Shown: positions 11,469 through 24,262 of the stretch, piece after piece
Position numbering within the stretch: position 1 is the first letter of the stretch
How the letters are laid out: each line of letters opens with the position of its first letter
Assembly (NCBI RefSeq): GCF_932294415.1
Contig: NC_065537.1
Location: forward strand, 806,001-870,000
DNA length: 64,000 nt
DNA from: Quercus robur
Taxonomy: Eukaryota > Streptophyta > Magnoliopsida > Fagales > Fagaceae
Reading direction: 5' to 3'
Translations under genes and position numbers: made by a program
The notes under the pieces: generated by a model
Databases searched by the model: none
Seen by the model: only the letters and a program-made list of their open reading frames with translations
What the model was told of the DNA's origin: nothing

Positions 11469-13082
11469 TGTCATATCCTATGACAAAACGTATTTTACTT
11501 GTATTTGGGTAGATCTAAGTGAGTTTAAAATGATCATTTCAAGTGGTTTTTTTATTTATTTACTTTTATTTATTGAAGACATGCAAATTACTCAAGAAAC
11601 AATATAAGAAAAGTTGAAACATGTGTGGGTTCAAGTGCCTGCGACGAGTGGTTTCTTCATGGGAAGTATGCCTCGGCCTAAGGTGGACCAGGCAAAGGAT
11701 ATAAATGAAATCACTACCTAGATTAAGTCTAAGAACCATATATATAACACCCTTGTGGAATGACTGATCTTTATTAGAGCATGTGTCTGGAGTTTAAATA
11801 TGGAGATGGGAAGGTGTTAGGCATCCAATTCCACCCAACCCGTAAGTCGGCCTCCACTTGTTGTATTCCAAATCCTAATTCCATTAAAGAGTTCTCTAAT
11901 ATGCTAATCAACATAGCATTGCATCCCAAAACCCTGACATTTATCTATCTTATGTATCCAAGGGCAACAAGCATATTACAAGGCAGTAACATCAAACATC
12001 ATTGAATGCATATCCAAACAAAATAAGACATCAACGCATCATGGAATCAACCAAGCATCTTTATCAACCCTATCATATTCATCAACCAAATTAAATGCAT
12101 GTTCATGTGATTATGCATGACTCACCTTACTTACCTCACTGCATCACACATCTATGCTTAAATGCATATCCATGTTCATATGCATGTTTATGTTGTTCAT
12201 CCAAGGTAAAAGCCCTAATCATTCATCTAATAATTCAAGCAAGTGAACATGTTATCATACTGACCTAATGACCTAAACATGTGAAACTAAACCAAACAAA
12301 AACTAAAATATGGAAGAAAACAAACAAAATTCGAAGAAACTTGAATCTGGATTTCTAGGCATAAGTATGTGTGTGCATACATAACGAGTGCAAGTGCATC
12401 CAATGTGTATGTGTGTGCATCCCATGTGTATGCATACGCATGCGCACACATACACATCCAGAAACACAAAACAGGTGAATTAAAATAGGAAATCTAGCAA
12501 CCTATCATGCTTCTTATATGAACGCGAAATAAAACTAGACTAATAATAGGTATATCAAAGCATCAAAACTTAAGAACAAACAAACAAACAAATAAAAATG
12601 AAAGAGACAAAGTTAGACCTTTACTTCAACCTTAGAAATCTTTAGAGCTTTAATTTGACTGTTCCCTTTAGTCAATCTAATCAAGAACAAAACCAAGAAT
12701 GTTAGTAAGCTTAAAACTCAAAGGCCAAGACCAAAATAGGTCCCAACTAAGTAAACTTTAACTTGAGGATGTTTTAGTGTAAATATTCCCTCTTTGATTC
12801 ACTATTTTCTAGTGAATTCGGTGTATATTCTCCATATTTTGTAAAAGAGCCTTTGAGGGCTTTTTATAGTGATCATAGAGAAGTGTAGGGTGGCTTCTAA
12901 ACAATGTAGGATTCATTCTACAAATTTATGTCCAAAAACTTTTCTTACTGATATTCTAGAACTCTAGATGCGTGTGCATACTCGGGGCATGCATGCGCAT
13001 GCTTCATGTATGCGTACGCATGCTTTAAGCATACGTGTGCTTACGAGTGTATGTGTATGCATGTTTACGGTTTTCTATGCAC
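11469..13082 (+). mobile_element. Ogre/Tat-like LTR remnant
   Basis: A long non-coding block starts TGTCATATCCTATGAC and contains GGGAAGGTGTTAGGCATCC followed by CCCAACCCGTAAGTCGGCC, which resembles the conserved box of Ogre/Tat (Ty3/gypsy) LTRs (GGGAAGGTGTTAGGCACCC...). Two internal tracts (12360-12460 and 12960-13075) are rich in alternating ATGC/GTGTGC steps. No gag or pol sequence follows. Ends are approximate and no target duplication was found; it looks old. Confidence 0.45.
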
Positions 13083-14420
13083 ATTTTTTTTTTTACCAAA
13101 TCATCATTAATCAAGTCAAAGTTTTACAAGATTGGGCCTATTAAGTGTTTTGGCTAATCAGAAAAATAGAAAGGAAAGAAGAAGAAAATAGAGAAAGGAA
13201 AAGGAAAACAAAATTGGGAATTGCTAGTTACTTCGAGGGTAACTACCTCCAAGCAGAAAGAGAGAGGAAGAAAGGCTGAATTAGACTAAGGAAGTTGATG
13301 TAATTCCATTCTTGCCCTTTCTCATAACATTCCACATCTATATACAAGGCTAAAGTCTTCCCACCAAAACTAACAACTAACTAACTAATAACAACCTAGC
13401 TACTCTAACTAACAAAATTGTCACAACTAACTCACTCACAGCTCACTTAGCACAATCAGTCACACACACAATGCTATTCAATTAGCTAAACTATACAACA
13501 ATCATGTCCAAGTCCTTAATAGGACCCTAAATCAACCTTGGGCCTCCGAGTGATGTCGTCATTGGAGAACAGGGGCTCGGGTCGTAAGAGGTACAAAATG
13601 ACGTGTCTACAACAGGTTGTCTTGGTACCTAGCTCGACACCTCCAATCTATCGAGCTTTAATGAATCTTGATACCTCCCTCGATACCTATTTTCGACCCA
13701 TAATGACAAGAATTTTATAGAGTTTCACAATCTAGGGTTCTAGAGGATGTAAAAACAATATGTTTATAACCGTCATTACACATAAAGACACTCATAGAGA
13801 ATCTCATATTGAGATACACATTTTTTGTGAAGCTACTACGATTTTGTGCGCCACAAGGTTTTGTTACCAAGTTGCTTTCAAATTTACAAGCGTGGATTGA
13901 AAAACTTTGCATTCAACAACAGCAATAAAGTTGTTGTGCAGTTAGACACAAATTGGAGATTCGTGCAAAGAAGAAGTCCCTACAAAACCAAGTCTAATTG
14001 GAGATCAGCATAAGGGTTCAACTGTAGGTTGATATTTTGGGATATGCTCAGTAGTGGTAAGATTCCTTATACTTGTAATCGATTTGTCTTAATTAGTAGA
14101 TTATTGGGAGTGGTGACCTGAAATTCACTCAGTGAAGTTTTGCTCTATAAAGGTTTTCTCTATTAGTCAACAAATTACTGTGTCAATTTAATTTTCATTG
14201 CACTCTAATTTAGATTGGTGATTTGTTCGTGCATCCATTGCATATAATTTGAATAATTAATTATCTTGGATAATTGAATTAATTAACCAGTGTTAATCTT
14301 TAAGCCATTAGAATGTAATAATTTTCCAAGTGGTAAATCTCCGACTCTTTCAATGAAGTCCATGCACACTTAGGTTCCATGAAAAAACTCTATCAAGTGC
14401 AAGAAACTTTTTGATAAATG
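13083..14420. mobile_element. LTR-retrotransposon-derived remnant
   Basis: The block from about 13540 to 14420 contains GGTGACCTGAAATTCACTC and GTTTTGCTCTATAAAGG, sequence I associate with LTR regions of woody-plant retrotransposons. It is non-coding with no visible ends. 13083-13540 is A- and C-rich filler in which I see nothing definite. Confidence 0.35.
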
Positions 14421-14540
14421 GTTTATGCATTCTTGGACCTACAAATTACAAATGTAAGACACAATGATTTGAAATAATACTAAAGTAGATTGATAGAACG
14501 TGTTGAAAGTGTAAAAAAAAATATCCAATAGAATTATTAA

Positions 14541-14832
14541 AATTTGGAGTTCGTTTGGGAACAATTTATTTAGTTAAAACTGAAAGTTTTTTGCTGAAAG
14601 TGGAGAAAAAAAAAGTTAAAAATTAGTTGAATAGTACAATAAAACCCATAAATAATATAAAAAAGAAGTCAAAAACTAAGCGGCCGTTTGGCATGGGATT
14701 TTGAGCAACAATTTTCAGTTTTTAAACAACATTACACATTTTTTCACCCACACATATTTTCAAAAAATAAAAATTATATTATTAAAACAACCCTAAATAA
14801 ATTGAAGCAAAATAAGCTCATCCCAAACTCAT
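14541..14832. mobile_element. MITE-like element with GTTTGGGA / TCCCAAAC ends
   Basis: The left end reads GAGTTCGTTTGGGAACAATT and the right end AAGCTCATCCCAAACTC, an imperfect inverted pair about 290 bp apart, with an internal CGGCCGTTTGGCATGGG box that may mark a second nested element. A worn relative seems to lie at 50020-50180 (ACTGAAATTTTCAACTTATT). No clean target duplication. Confidence 0.4.
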
Positions 14833-16232
14833 TATTGGAAGCATGAAATTACCATCTAGAGTTAGGTACCAAATGTGCTCAATTGGGATTGGGGTCCTGA
14901 CATGATTGTATTTGGATAAAGCTTGCAATCATAGACGCGCTTTATTAGTCTTTCTCTGAAACTCTGAACGAGAGATGTTTCACTTCACCACATGGACAGC
15001 TGTTATATTATTATATATATAAAAGTGGTGCACTTTCATGGTAATGTCCATTTTGCTTACAAAATGTTCAATATACAAAAAAAATAGCATACTCGTCAGG
15101 TTTTTAAAATATGAACAAGTCATGCTGCAATTTTTTATAGTCAAGTTTTCACCTGTAAATTGTAATTCTCTCATGTAATGATCTTTAATATACTAAATAA
15201 ACCTAAAAAAACTGTTTATTGTTAAATCGGTAAAATAAATAAACTATATCAATCACTTTTAAACATATAATAACCATTTTTGTATCTAAAACACTAGTGT
15301 TTAATAACTTGAAAACAGTATCAAATAATGAAGTTTATTATCCAATTACTTCTAGATTTTATTATTTATTCATTTATGAAAAATAATAACTTATTAAATA
15401 AACAATTTGAGCCTTTGACACTTTTGAAATGTAGTATTTTGAATTTTTAGAAAATTTTATTTCTCTTTATTTAATGAAGTTTTCCAAATAAAAGAAAATA
15501 TATATACACATACATAAAAAATACATACATAAATACAACAAAAATTATAAAATATGGGGTGGAGATTTTTGGTGGGGTTAGGGAAATTCCTCCCCCCCCC
15601 CCCCCCCCCCAACACCTAGCTCTGTCATTAGCGTTTGTATATAACGTTACCAATGACCATTGACAGCTTTTTTATGATCACTAATATTTTGTAAGAAACA
15701 TTTATTGTAAGACTCGGCATATGTCTTGTACATGGCACACTTAATCCATACATAATTGGAGTTCTTGATATTCCAAATATTCCTTTCTAACCTTGAGCCT
15801 ATAGCACTACAGTGGTTTGATTGGCTAGCTCCGCATAGTGTTTTCTAAGACAATATCTAGATCAGCAAGTTACCATAGGAAAAAAAGGTCTAGATTTGTG
15901 TTACTGTTTGTAATCTAAATGTTTTTTTTTTTTTTTTTGAGTAATGTTTGTAATCTAAATGTTGAAAGTAACATATAGCTCCCTTCCTTATTTTAATATG
16001 TCGGCTAGCAAGATATGCCCCATCCTATACAATTCTTTATCAAATATATTATGAGCTGCATCAGACTAGAGCCAGCACAAAATATCTCAATAAATTTTGC
16101 ATATACTATATATTATAAACTGATTTTGTAGCTATATTATATATGTGATAAAATAAAACTAAAAGGGTTGAATTTCAAACTCTAATCATCATGGATGAGA
16201 GAGAGAGAGAGTTTCTCAAAAAAAAAAAAAAA

Positions 16233-16267
<35 letters not shown>

Positions 16268-16440
16268 TCCCTATCAATATCATAGACAATATTTAAAAGG
16301 TGTAAAAGAAAACCAAGAAAATACTATCTATAGGCTATAGGGCCAGAAAACATGCATCCTGAAGAATAGCTATACATTAAATAAAAAAACACAGAAAGTA
16401 GACTACGAATATGAAGTCAGCTCTGCTGTGGGGTGCACAG
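14833..16440. other. Intergenic region upstream of the aspartic protease
   Basis: No gene is supportable. Notable are a run of 19 C at 15592-15610 followed by CACCTAGCTCTGTCATTA, which looks like the right end of a hAT-like element related to 28347-28793, and (GA)n tracts around 16196-16266 broken by an A-run. Confidence 0.4.
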
Positions 16441-16460
16441 TGCACTGCACAACAAAGACA

Positions 16461-16467
16461 ATATATA
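16461..16467 (+). promoter_or_regulatory. Candidate TATA box of the aspartic protease gene
   Basis: ATATATAG lies about 340 bases before the start codon. The sequence between is rich in C and CT repeats (CTCTCTCT at 16700-16725), a common plant 5' UTR composition. Position and match are suggestive only. Confidence 0.35.
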
Positions 16468-16803
16468 GCCCCAAATCGAAATTAAAGGCGCCTCCCTTTT
16501 GCTAATTCTATACCTTCCAATATTTTTTTGTTGCTTGGCTTTGCTTCCTCACTCACTCACACCTAGAACCTCTTTTTCCAACCCCCAACGCTTTCACAAA
16601 CTTTACCTTACAACTTGATAATTACTTGTCCCCAACTGCAAACAAATCCAAACCCAATACACCCTTTAACTTGCAGCATTATTTTCTTCATCAACTCCTA
16701 TCTCTCTCTCTCTCTCTCTCTCTTTTTCTCTAAGTACTTGTGTTCTTGTTCCTCTCTCTCTCTATTGCCAGCCAGCTCTTTGTTTTAGTTCACACTTTAT
16801 AAT

Positions 16804-18013
16804 ATGATGAAGTGGAGGCCAGTGCTACTCTCACCCCTCCTCTTCATCTTCTTGGTTTCCATTAGTACTGGTTTCCATGGTTTGGCTTTGTCTCACACAA
16901 TTCCCGAGGAACAGGATCATCAGCATTCAAATACGATGAGGCTGGAGTTGATACACAGGCACAGTCCTCAACTCATTGGGAAACTAGTGCATGAAGCAAG
17001 CAACAACAGCATGCCTAAAAGTCAGCAACAACGCATTTTGGAACTTGTGCTCCGTGACACAACTCGTCACCGCATGATCTCCTACAAACGTGGTCAATAT
17101 GGCCCAAACTCGAGGAGAAAAAACTGGGAATTCAATACCTCCATTGAAATGCCAATGCATTCAGGTGCTGATTATGGAGCTGGGGAGTACTTTGTGCAAG
17201 TCAGAGTTGGAAAGCCAGCACAGAAGTTTATGTTGATTGCAGATACTGGGAGTGAATTGACTTGGGTGTATTGTAGTACCAGAAGCACCCACAAACGCAG
17301 ACGCAGAAATCATCGCAGGGTGTTTCATGCAGATCGCTCTTCTTCCTTTGAAACTATACCTTGCTTGTCTAGTATGTGTAAGGTTCAGCTTGCAGATCTC
17401 TTTTCACTCACTACCTGCCCCACACCAATCACCCCTTGTGCCTATGATTTCAGGTTGGTTCTCCTACTCTTTCCTATAACTGAATTCTTTTTCTTTTTCT
17501 TCTTAATTGCCTGTTGTTGACTCAGTCATTAGCATTCATTACAAGGTTTAGATTTATTTCCTGAACCAGAAACTGTGTACAAAGTGTCATATTATTTACT
17601 CCCACCGTACTTTTTTTTTTTTTCTTTCCACTATTTCATTTTGAGATTTTTCAAAATATTATCCTGTTTTTAAAAATAAAAAATTATTAATTTACTAATA
17701 TTTCTATTATACCTTATTAATTTACTAATTCAATTTTTTGATAATTTTTTTTAACGGTAGTTTTGAAAATTTATACATTTTTGAAAATTTATAAATGATA
17801 TTTCTTTAAAAAATTTGACTTTTCAAACAAGACAAAAAAAGTGAGATGGAGATAAAATTTTGAATGACTCTAAATTGGATAAACTTTTATATTTGTAAAA
17901 TTTAATTTTTTGTTTACATGGTTCATTTAATCAGCTTATACTAAAGGGTAATCACCCATATGTAATTATTAACAATTTGCAGCAAAAGTTGACTTGTTTT
18001 GTTTTCAAATTGG

Positions 18014-18063
<50 letters not shown>

Positions 18064-19647
18064 GAAAACAAATTCAGTGGACAGAGTATGGGGGTGATTG
18101 GGATTCCAGCGATGAAGCAAAAACCCAACCAAAAGTGGTTGGAATAAATATGTCCTTTTTAAGGAACACAGGTCAAATTCAGTGGTAAAGGCCAGCCTAA
18201 AATAGTTGGAACTTGTCTTTATTGATGTGAGTTGAGTTTTAGTTGTGTTCCATTAATATAGACCGATATCGGTCTAGCTGGTTTGGCAGAGTGATGGGTT
18301 TTTCTAGTCATGGTCATTGTAAGAAATCATTGTCACTATCGTGATCACGGACCCTTTTGTTTTGTCTAAACGAACACTATTCACAAATATATGTTTGTCT
18401 AATCCATTTCCGAAGAGGGCATTAACCACCCCAAAATATTTCATGCATTAGATATATGTCCCATTCAGTATGCACTCTTGAATAGGATACATATATTTTT
18501 TTGTATGATATAATTAATGCACAATCACATACACTGTCGACTGGGCTAATTTGACCTAATGGTGAAGTTAGCACTTCTCTTACCTACATTTTTACACAAG
18601 ATTTAAATGGCAGTTATTGCTAGTAGGTAAGCTTCAAATGAGCCCGATCGACATCTTTGTTGCCACTCTTACTACTAGTCCAAGACTAGTAGGCTTGAAC
18701 AAGAACGTGTCTGACTTTCCCTGTCTAACAAGTTGCATTTTATAAGTTTATAACCTCTTTCTTTTTCACATCCTTATTTTAACAATGTTTAATTTGTATA
18801 CTAATCTTATATATGCATCCTTATTAGTTACATTGATGGATCGGCTGCGTTGGGCATATTCGCCAATGACACCATAACAGTAGGCCTAACAAATGGTAGA
18901 AAGATGATGCTAGATAATGTGCTAGTTGGGTGCACAGAGTCTACTCAAGGTGGTACATTCAAGGGAGCTGATGGTGTATTGGGGTTAGGCTACAGCAAGT
19001 TCAGTTTTGCAACAAAAGCTGCCGAAAAGTTTGGTCGCAAGTTTTCGTATTGCCTAGTTGATCACTTAAGCCCCATGAATATCTCAAACTATCTCATTTT
19101 TGGTTGCACTAGAAATGAGCATTCATTGTTGGGTAATGTGAGATACACCAAGCTCCTCCTCAATGTGATGCCTTCATTCTATGCTATAAATGTAATGGGC
19201 ATTTCCATTGGGGATGTGATGTTGAGAATACCAGTTGAAGTGTGGGATGCAAAAGTTGGTGGTGGAACAATCCTTGATTCAGGCACAAGCCTTACAATTC
19301 TAGCAGAGCCAGCTTACAAGCCTGTCATGAATGCATTGAGGATATCACTATCAAAGTACAAAAGATTGTTATCGGACATAAAACCATTTGAGTATTGCTT
19401 CAATTCAACAGGATTTGATCAGTCATTAGTGCCAAGATTAGTGTTTCATTTTGCAGATGGAGCTCGATTTGAGCCACTAGTGAAGAGCTACATTATTGAT
19501 GTAGCTCCTCAAACAAAGTGTCTTGGATTTCTGTCAGTGAGATGGCCTGGTACTTCTATTATTGGCAATATCATGCAACAAAACCATTTATGGGAATTTG
19601 ACTTGGTGCGTAGTGTAGTGGGTTTTGCACCCTCTAGTTGCACCTAG
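16804..19647 (+). CDS. Secreted A1-family aspartic protease (nepenthesin-like, NANA-like)
   Basis: Pepsin-type endopeptidase. Two exons: 16804-17453 and 18828-19647, joined through a split Ser codon (AG|T) across a 1,374-base GT-AG intron, giving 489 residues. The N-terminus (MMKWRPVLLS then PLLFIFLVSI) is a hydrophobic signal or targeting segment; a prodomain follows to about residue 120. The first catalytic motif is DTGS at 147-150 (ADTGSELTW) and the second DSGTS at 367-371; both Asp are intact. Cys-rich segments after the first motif fit the plant-specific nepenthesin insertion, and the C-terminus (IIGNIMQQ, then VGFAPSSC) is typical. The layout of one intron and the sequence resemble the plastid aspartic protease NANA; secretion versus plastid targeting cannot be settled here. 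The reading frame is fully open, so the gene is probably functional. Confidence 0.93.
17454..18827 (+). other. Large intron of the aspartic protease gene
   Basis: Contains a run of about 42 T at 18019-18060 and, at 17600-17855, a possible worn Stowaway-like MITE (CTCCCACCGTAC at the left, GTGAGATGGAG at the right). No coding sequence. Confidence 0.5.
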
Positions 19648-20320
19648 TTCTCTTTTCCTCCATTCTTGTGTATGATTGTGTAACTTGAATTCAAAGCAAT
19701 ACTTGTTCTAATTTCTTTAGCTTCAGCAATGAAAGACATTACCAAAACCTTGCATCACCTCATCAATTACTTTCTTTTTTTCCCTTACAACAAATAGGAA
19801 AGGGGATTTGAACTAGGATTAACTCAATACAATTTGAAGAATAAGACAAACTTTAAATAGGGTATTTTTAATATTTAATTAGTAATTGTGTGTCTCAATA
19901 CGATATTTATATGCTAGCTTCTCGCTTTTTAAGATACAAAATTACTAATTAAGTTTTTGTATTGTAGTTTTTCTAACATCTCCTTTCAAATGATAATATG
20001 GCTTGTTTAATTGATCTAAAGTAGGATTTTATCAATTTTAATTTTAATTTTTTTTAAAATTCTTTATGCAAAAACAATTATAACAAGTAAGGCCAATAAA
20101 GCTCTATGAGCGATATATGTATACCATCAAGAATTATTATATTACATATTTGAATATTATTACAATTATTTTCATTTTTAAAATATGCTATATTCTTTCA
20201 TTTATCTTTTAACTCTTTTTCGATGAATCTTTACTTCATTTATGCGATTTTATTCTATATATATTTTTGTATTGCTAGTAAATTTATCAAGAGATACTAT
20301 TGAGACTCAATTAATTTTTA
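19648..20320. other. 3' flank of the protease gene
   Basis: Presumed 3' UTR to about 19750, then AT-rich DNA. No further feature seen. Confidence 0.4.
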
Positions 20321-21662
20321 GGAGGAATTACAGATTACCCACCTGTGGTTTAGCCCGAATTTAACTTACCTACTCGTGGTTTCATTTTTGACACTTTTCC
20401 CACCTGTGCTTTTCTCCGTTACGACTCCGTAACCCACCTCTCTTTCAAACGTTACTCTAACACATTTTTTTTATAAAAACAAAACCCAAAATAGATCAAA
20501 CACTCCTCTTTCTCCCAAAGTTAAATAGTTTCAGGCTTATGTGGCTAAAACTAGACTTGAGAATTTGGAGTTTGGATGAGCCAAAGCAGTTTAGAGTTTA
20601 GACGAGGATGTTGTTTGTCTCATCAACTTGGAAAGGCCAATCAGGCTCTAACCTCTCACCTCCATTCTATGGCTGCAACAGTTTCACTCTCTTTCTCCTT
20701 AGATAAACAACCACAACACCACCACTTTCCCCACTTCAAACCCTACCAAACTCTTCCTTTCACTTCTTTATCTCTTTTCCCCAAAGACCCACTTCTTACT
20801 ATTGCTCACAAACACAACCACTACGCTTTCAAATCGTCTTCTTCTTCCTCCCACTCCACTCCTTCAACAATAGCAACAACAAGCTCTTCTTTTCTCAAAG
20901 ACGCATTTCGAACAGGTCGGTTTATAAGCAATGAAGAGCTTGAAAAGCTCAAACTCCTCAAGGATTTCAGGTATTATCAGGAACTGGAATCTGGGTCATT
21001 GTGGATTCAGATGATGAGGGCAGAGGAGATGGACATCACAGTTGCTTTGCTCCGTTTATTTGATTTAGGGATTGGGTTTCTTTTGGTTGTTGGGGTTTGA
21101 AAAATGGGATTTGAGGCATGGTTACTGATGGATTTGTGGGTTTGGATGTGTGTGGGTGTGTTGATGTTTGTATTTTGACTTGGGTTTTGGGGTTGTATTT
21201 TGATAGATCTGTGGTTTGTACTTTGATGGTGTGGGTGTGTTAGTGTTGGTGTCTATGTAAAATCAGGTTGTATGGGGATTGATTGCTAGGTTCTTATGCA
21301 GATTCTAGTGATGGGTTTGAAGCATAAGATGTTTGAATATTGGTTGTTGGTTCGAGGTCGGGTTTATTAATTCTGTTGTTGTTGTTGTTGTTTTAAAAAA
21401 AATAATTTTTCTAGGTTTTTGATTGCGTTGTACTCCAAAGCAAGATTGGGTTTTTATTTTTGATATAGCCAGAGAGAGAAGTGCTTGATCTGTTTTGAGT
21501 TTTGTTTTTGATAAAAAATATGTTAGAGTAACGTCTGAAATGAAGGTGGGTTACGGAGTAGTAACGGAGTGAAGCACAGATGAGTAAAGTGTCAAAAATG
21601 AAACCACGGGTGGGTAAGTTAAATTTGAGACAAACCACAAGTGGGTAATCTGTAATTCCCCC
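20321..21662 (+). mobile_element. Pack-MULE (Mutator-like element carrying a gene fragment)
   Basis: A 1,342 bp element has terminal inverted repeats of about 193 bp (20321-20514 and 21470-21662), starting GGAGGAATTACAGATTACCC at the left and ending with the near-complement GGGTAATCTGTAATTCCCCC. It is flanked by a perfect 9 bp target duplication TAATTTTTA (20312-20320 and 21663-21671), the Mutator signature. No transposase is present. The interior holds the first exon of a plastid GNAT gene plus GT-rich sequence that looks like the donor intron. The two arms differ at roughly one base in eight by eye, so the element is not recent. Confidence 0.93.
20669..21100 (+). CDS. Captured plastid GNAT acetyltransferase exon (open, chimeric 143-residue frame)
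   Basis: Inside the Pack-MULE an open frame starts MAATVSLSFSL and continues with a Ser/Thr/His-rich, acid-poor stretch typical of a plastid transit peptide. It then reads AFRTGRFISNEELEKLKLL, RYYQELESGSLW and MRAEEMDITVALL, which I recognise as the start of plastid GCN5-related N-acetyltransferases of the GNAT6 type. Similarity ends at TVALL; the remaining codons (RLFDLGIGFLLVVGV) come from what was probably donor intron. The acetyl-CoA-binding part of the GNAT domain is missing, so it cannot acetylate. The frame is intact from Met to stop and could give a plastid-directed short peptide if transcribed; there is no evidence that it is. The frame also stays open upstream to 20576. Confidence 0.6.
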   Translation: MAATVSLSFSLDKQPQHHHFPHFKPYQTLPFTSLSLFPKDPLLTIAHKHNHYAFKSSSSSSHSTPSTIATTSSSFLKDAFRTGRFISNEELEKLKLLKDFRYYQELESGSLWIQMMRAEEMDITVALLRLFDLGIGFLLVVGV

Positions 21663-22052
21663 TAATTTTTAGATTATTCTTTATTAAGTTTTCATATTAA
21701 AATTAATATTTTCTAATAGACATCCAAAGTCAAAAAAATATTTACATATAAAATAAACACTATCTACAATATAAAATTATATTATGAGAAAAATAAGATA
21801 AATTTTAAAGTGTAGAACAATAAAATCACTCATTATCCTCAGCATATCCAAACAAAGACGAATTTAATGCATAACTTGATAAATTAATACTAACCAAAAC
21901 CAACACTAGAATTAAATATCATGTTTTTGACATATAATTGAACATAAAGAGATGAAATCTATTATTTTTGTTAAAAAGTGTTCCACTTTACTTTGGACAA
22001 GGTGATCCATGGTGAATGAAAAATGGAATATAATATTCATTTTTAATGTTGG

Positions 22053-22087
<35 letters not shown>

Positions 22088-22268
22088 ATTGAGTAAATAT
22101 TAAGAATTATCATGTGTGATACCCACAAATTGAAGCGTCAAACTGTTAGGAATTTTTTATTCAAACAACTTCTTCCGATTGCGTCAAATTTCTATTAGCT
22201 AGTTCATTTTTAATTTTTAATTTTATTTTCATTAAAAAAAATCTATCATACATCCACAATTTGGGAAC
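21663..22268. other. Intergenic, right of the Pack-MULE
   Basis: AT-rich; contains a (GA)n microsatellite at about 22057-22083. No gene seen. Confidence 0.4.
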
Positions 22269-22405
22269 TTTTTTTTATTGAGGCCTTAGGCCAAGGCTTA
22301 AGTAGCCTAGGCCTTGGGTCCCCCTTGATTTGAACCCTTTTTTATTGGAGAGATCCAAACGAGTTACAAGGCTTCTAACCATCCGCTCAACTATTTGATA
22401 CTTCA
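22269..22405 (-). mobile_element. tRNA-derived SINE candidate
   Basis: Read on the minus strand, an A-box-like TAGTTGAGCGGA is followed about 45 bases later by a B-box-like GGTTCAAATC, and the element ends in CAATAAAAAAAAG. This order (Pol III boxes then A-tail) is that of a tRNA-related SINE. Target duplication is not clear. Confidence 0.5.
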
Positions 22406-24252
22406 ATCTTGTCTTTTTTTTTTGAGAGTATAAGTACTTGATAAGGAGATGAGACTAAGATAATTAAACACGAGTGAGTGAACTCAAAGGAAAAAAAAAA
22501 AAAAAAAAATCGCTATCCGAACTACTTTTTTAGATTTAGAGAATCCAAGTTCATGAAATTTCCGTGGGGTTGCAGTGTTCATTGCGGGGTACATGAATGT
22601 ATTTGGAAGTAATCTAGTGCACTCCAAGGCTAACACACACACTGGGTTAGTGTGAAAGCAATCAATATTCAATAATAAAACAACAAAACCTGGTTCCTTG
22701 TGCGTGCAATCTAAAAGACACTCTCTTCATCAATCATCTTCATCAATTATAAGATCCTATCATTTAGCGACGTCTAATCTACTCAAATAATTCACCTAAA
22801 AGTTTAAAGGAAAAAAAAAAAAGAAAAGGAATAGATGGATAAAGGTTTTCCTTGTTAGTCGAGATGTATGAGTTGTGTACTCAAAAGGAAAATTTTACAA
22901 AATAATTTTTGATAGAAAAGCTTTACAATTTACATGCTAGCCAAATAAGCAATTTCATTTTATACCCAACACTTATTGTTGGCTATTGAAAAATTAGGAA
23001 TCTATTGCACGGTTAAGATTTTATTTCTTATATTTAACCGCACATATGCTTTCATGTTGTTTTAAAATTTTATGTAATTCAACATTAGACGGAGCTTTAG
23101 ATTTATAATATTTAATCTGAAATCATAACATTAAAGGAAATTGTAATTTTTTTTTTATTAGAGGAAATTGTAAATTGTCGTGTTAGGCTTTGGGGATGAA
23201 ATTATATGTTCCCGCTAAAGACATGTGATATGGATTGATGAAAAATTATTGTGGGAAAGGGACCTTTGGTAGAGATAGGCAAGTTGTGGATGTATGTACC
23301 CCCATCCCCATGTGCTATGAGGTGTGAACAAACATAAAAATTACATAAAATATTGTAATCAAATAGTACTAAGCATGTGATCCAATGTCATGTGAAATGT
23401 GATAAACATCTTCACAATTATTTTATGTAAATTTAAATATATGACAAATATACCCGTGACTGATTTGCATTAACACAAACTTGATTATTATGCATCAATT
23501 CATGACTACAAAAAGAACATATATGACATGTTGGACCAGAAAGGATTAATGATTATTATTAATTATTACTATAATAATATATGAATGTGATACCATTTCT
23601 GACGTGCACGACTCATACAAGGAAGAAGCCAATAATTCCGCTGGCAGGCCAGCATGATCAATGCCCAATTGTCCTATTTTGTGTGAACAAATAAACAATC
23701 AAACCAACATTTTGTTGATTTTGTGTATATTTCGCTTTTTGGAAAATCCAACAACTCAGTCCAATGACATTCGAATTAGATTGAATTGTGTACAGTAATT
23801 ATTCTTCCCCACTGGAGAAGAAATATCCTTGTAGGGACCCCTATTTTTCCACTGTCTGACCACACTTTATGTTAAGCAACTCTCAATGATACAATAAAGA
23901 TGACTATCAGATTATGATTCCTACCTTTTCAGCTCATTAATTGAGCCATGCCACATAAGGTTGAGTAAGCAATGCTATCCTACCACTGGGTAAGTTGAGT
24001 CGAATGGTACCTCTCTATGCTTTACGTACATGGAGGAACATGGGGCCTCAATTCAAGTCCAGAGGGAGGGTCGGAGTATTTATATAGTAATATTTTTATT
24101 CAATTTCACAACTTGCTAAGTTGATAAGTTTAATATTAGTTTTGACATGATAAAGTCATAAAACCATCGTTTACAACATTTTATTGTTTATTATTCATAA
24201 TATTCACCTCAATATTAGGAAGAAAATTGTGTATGTACGCTTATTGAAGATT
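22406..24252. other. AT-rich intergenic region
   Basis: About 1.8 kb with no gene, RNA or clear repeat that I can support; A- and T-runs only. Confidence 0.35.
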
Positions 24253-24262
24253 GAGTAACAGG

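Noticed and set aside
18019-18060. T42 run in the protease intron as a third tail-only retroposon
   Set aside because: No direct repeat could be found on both sides.
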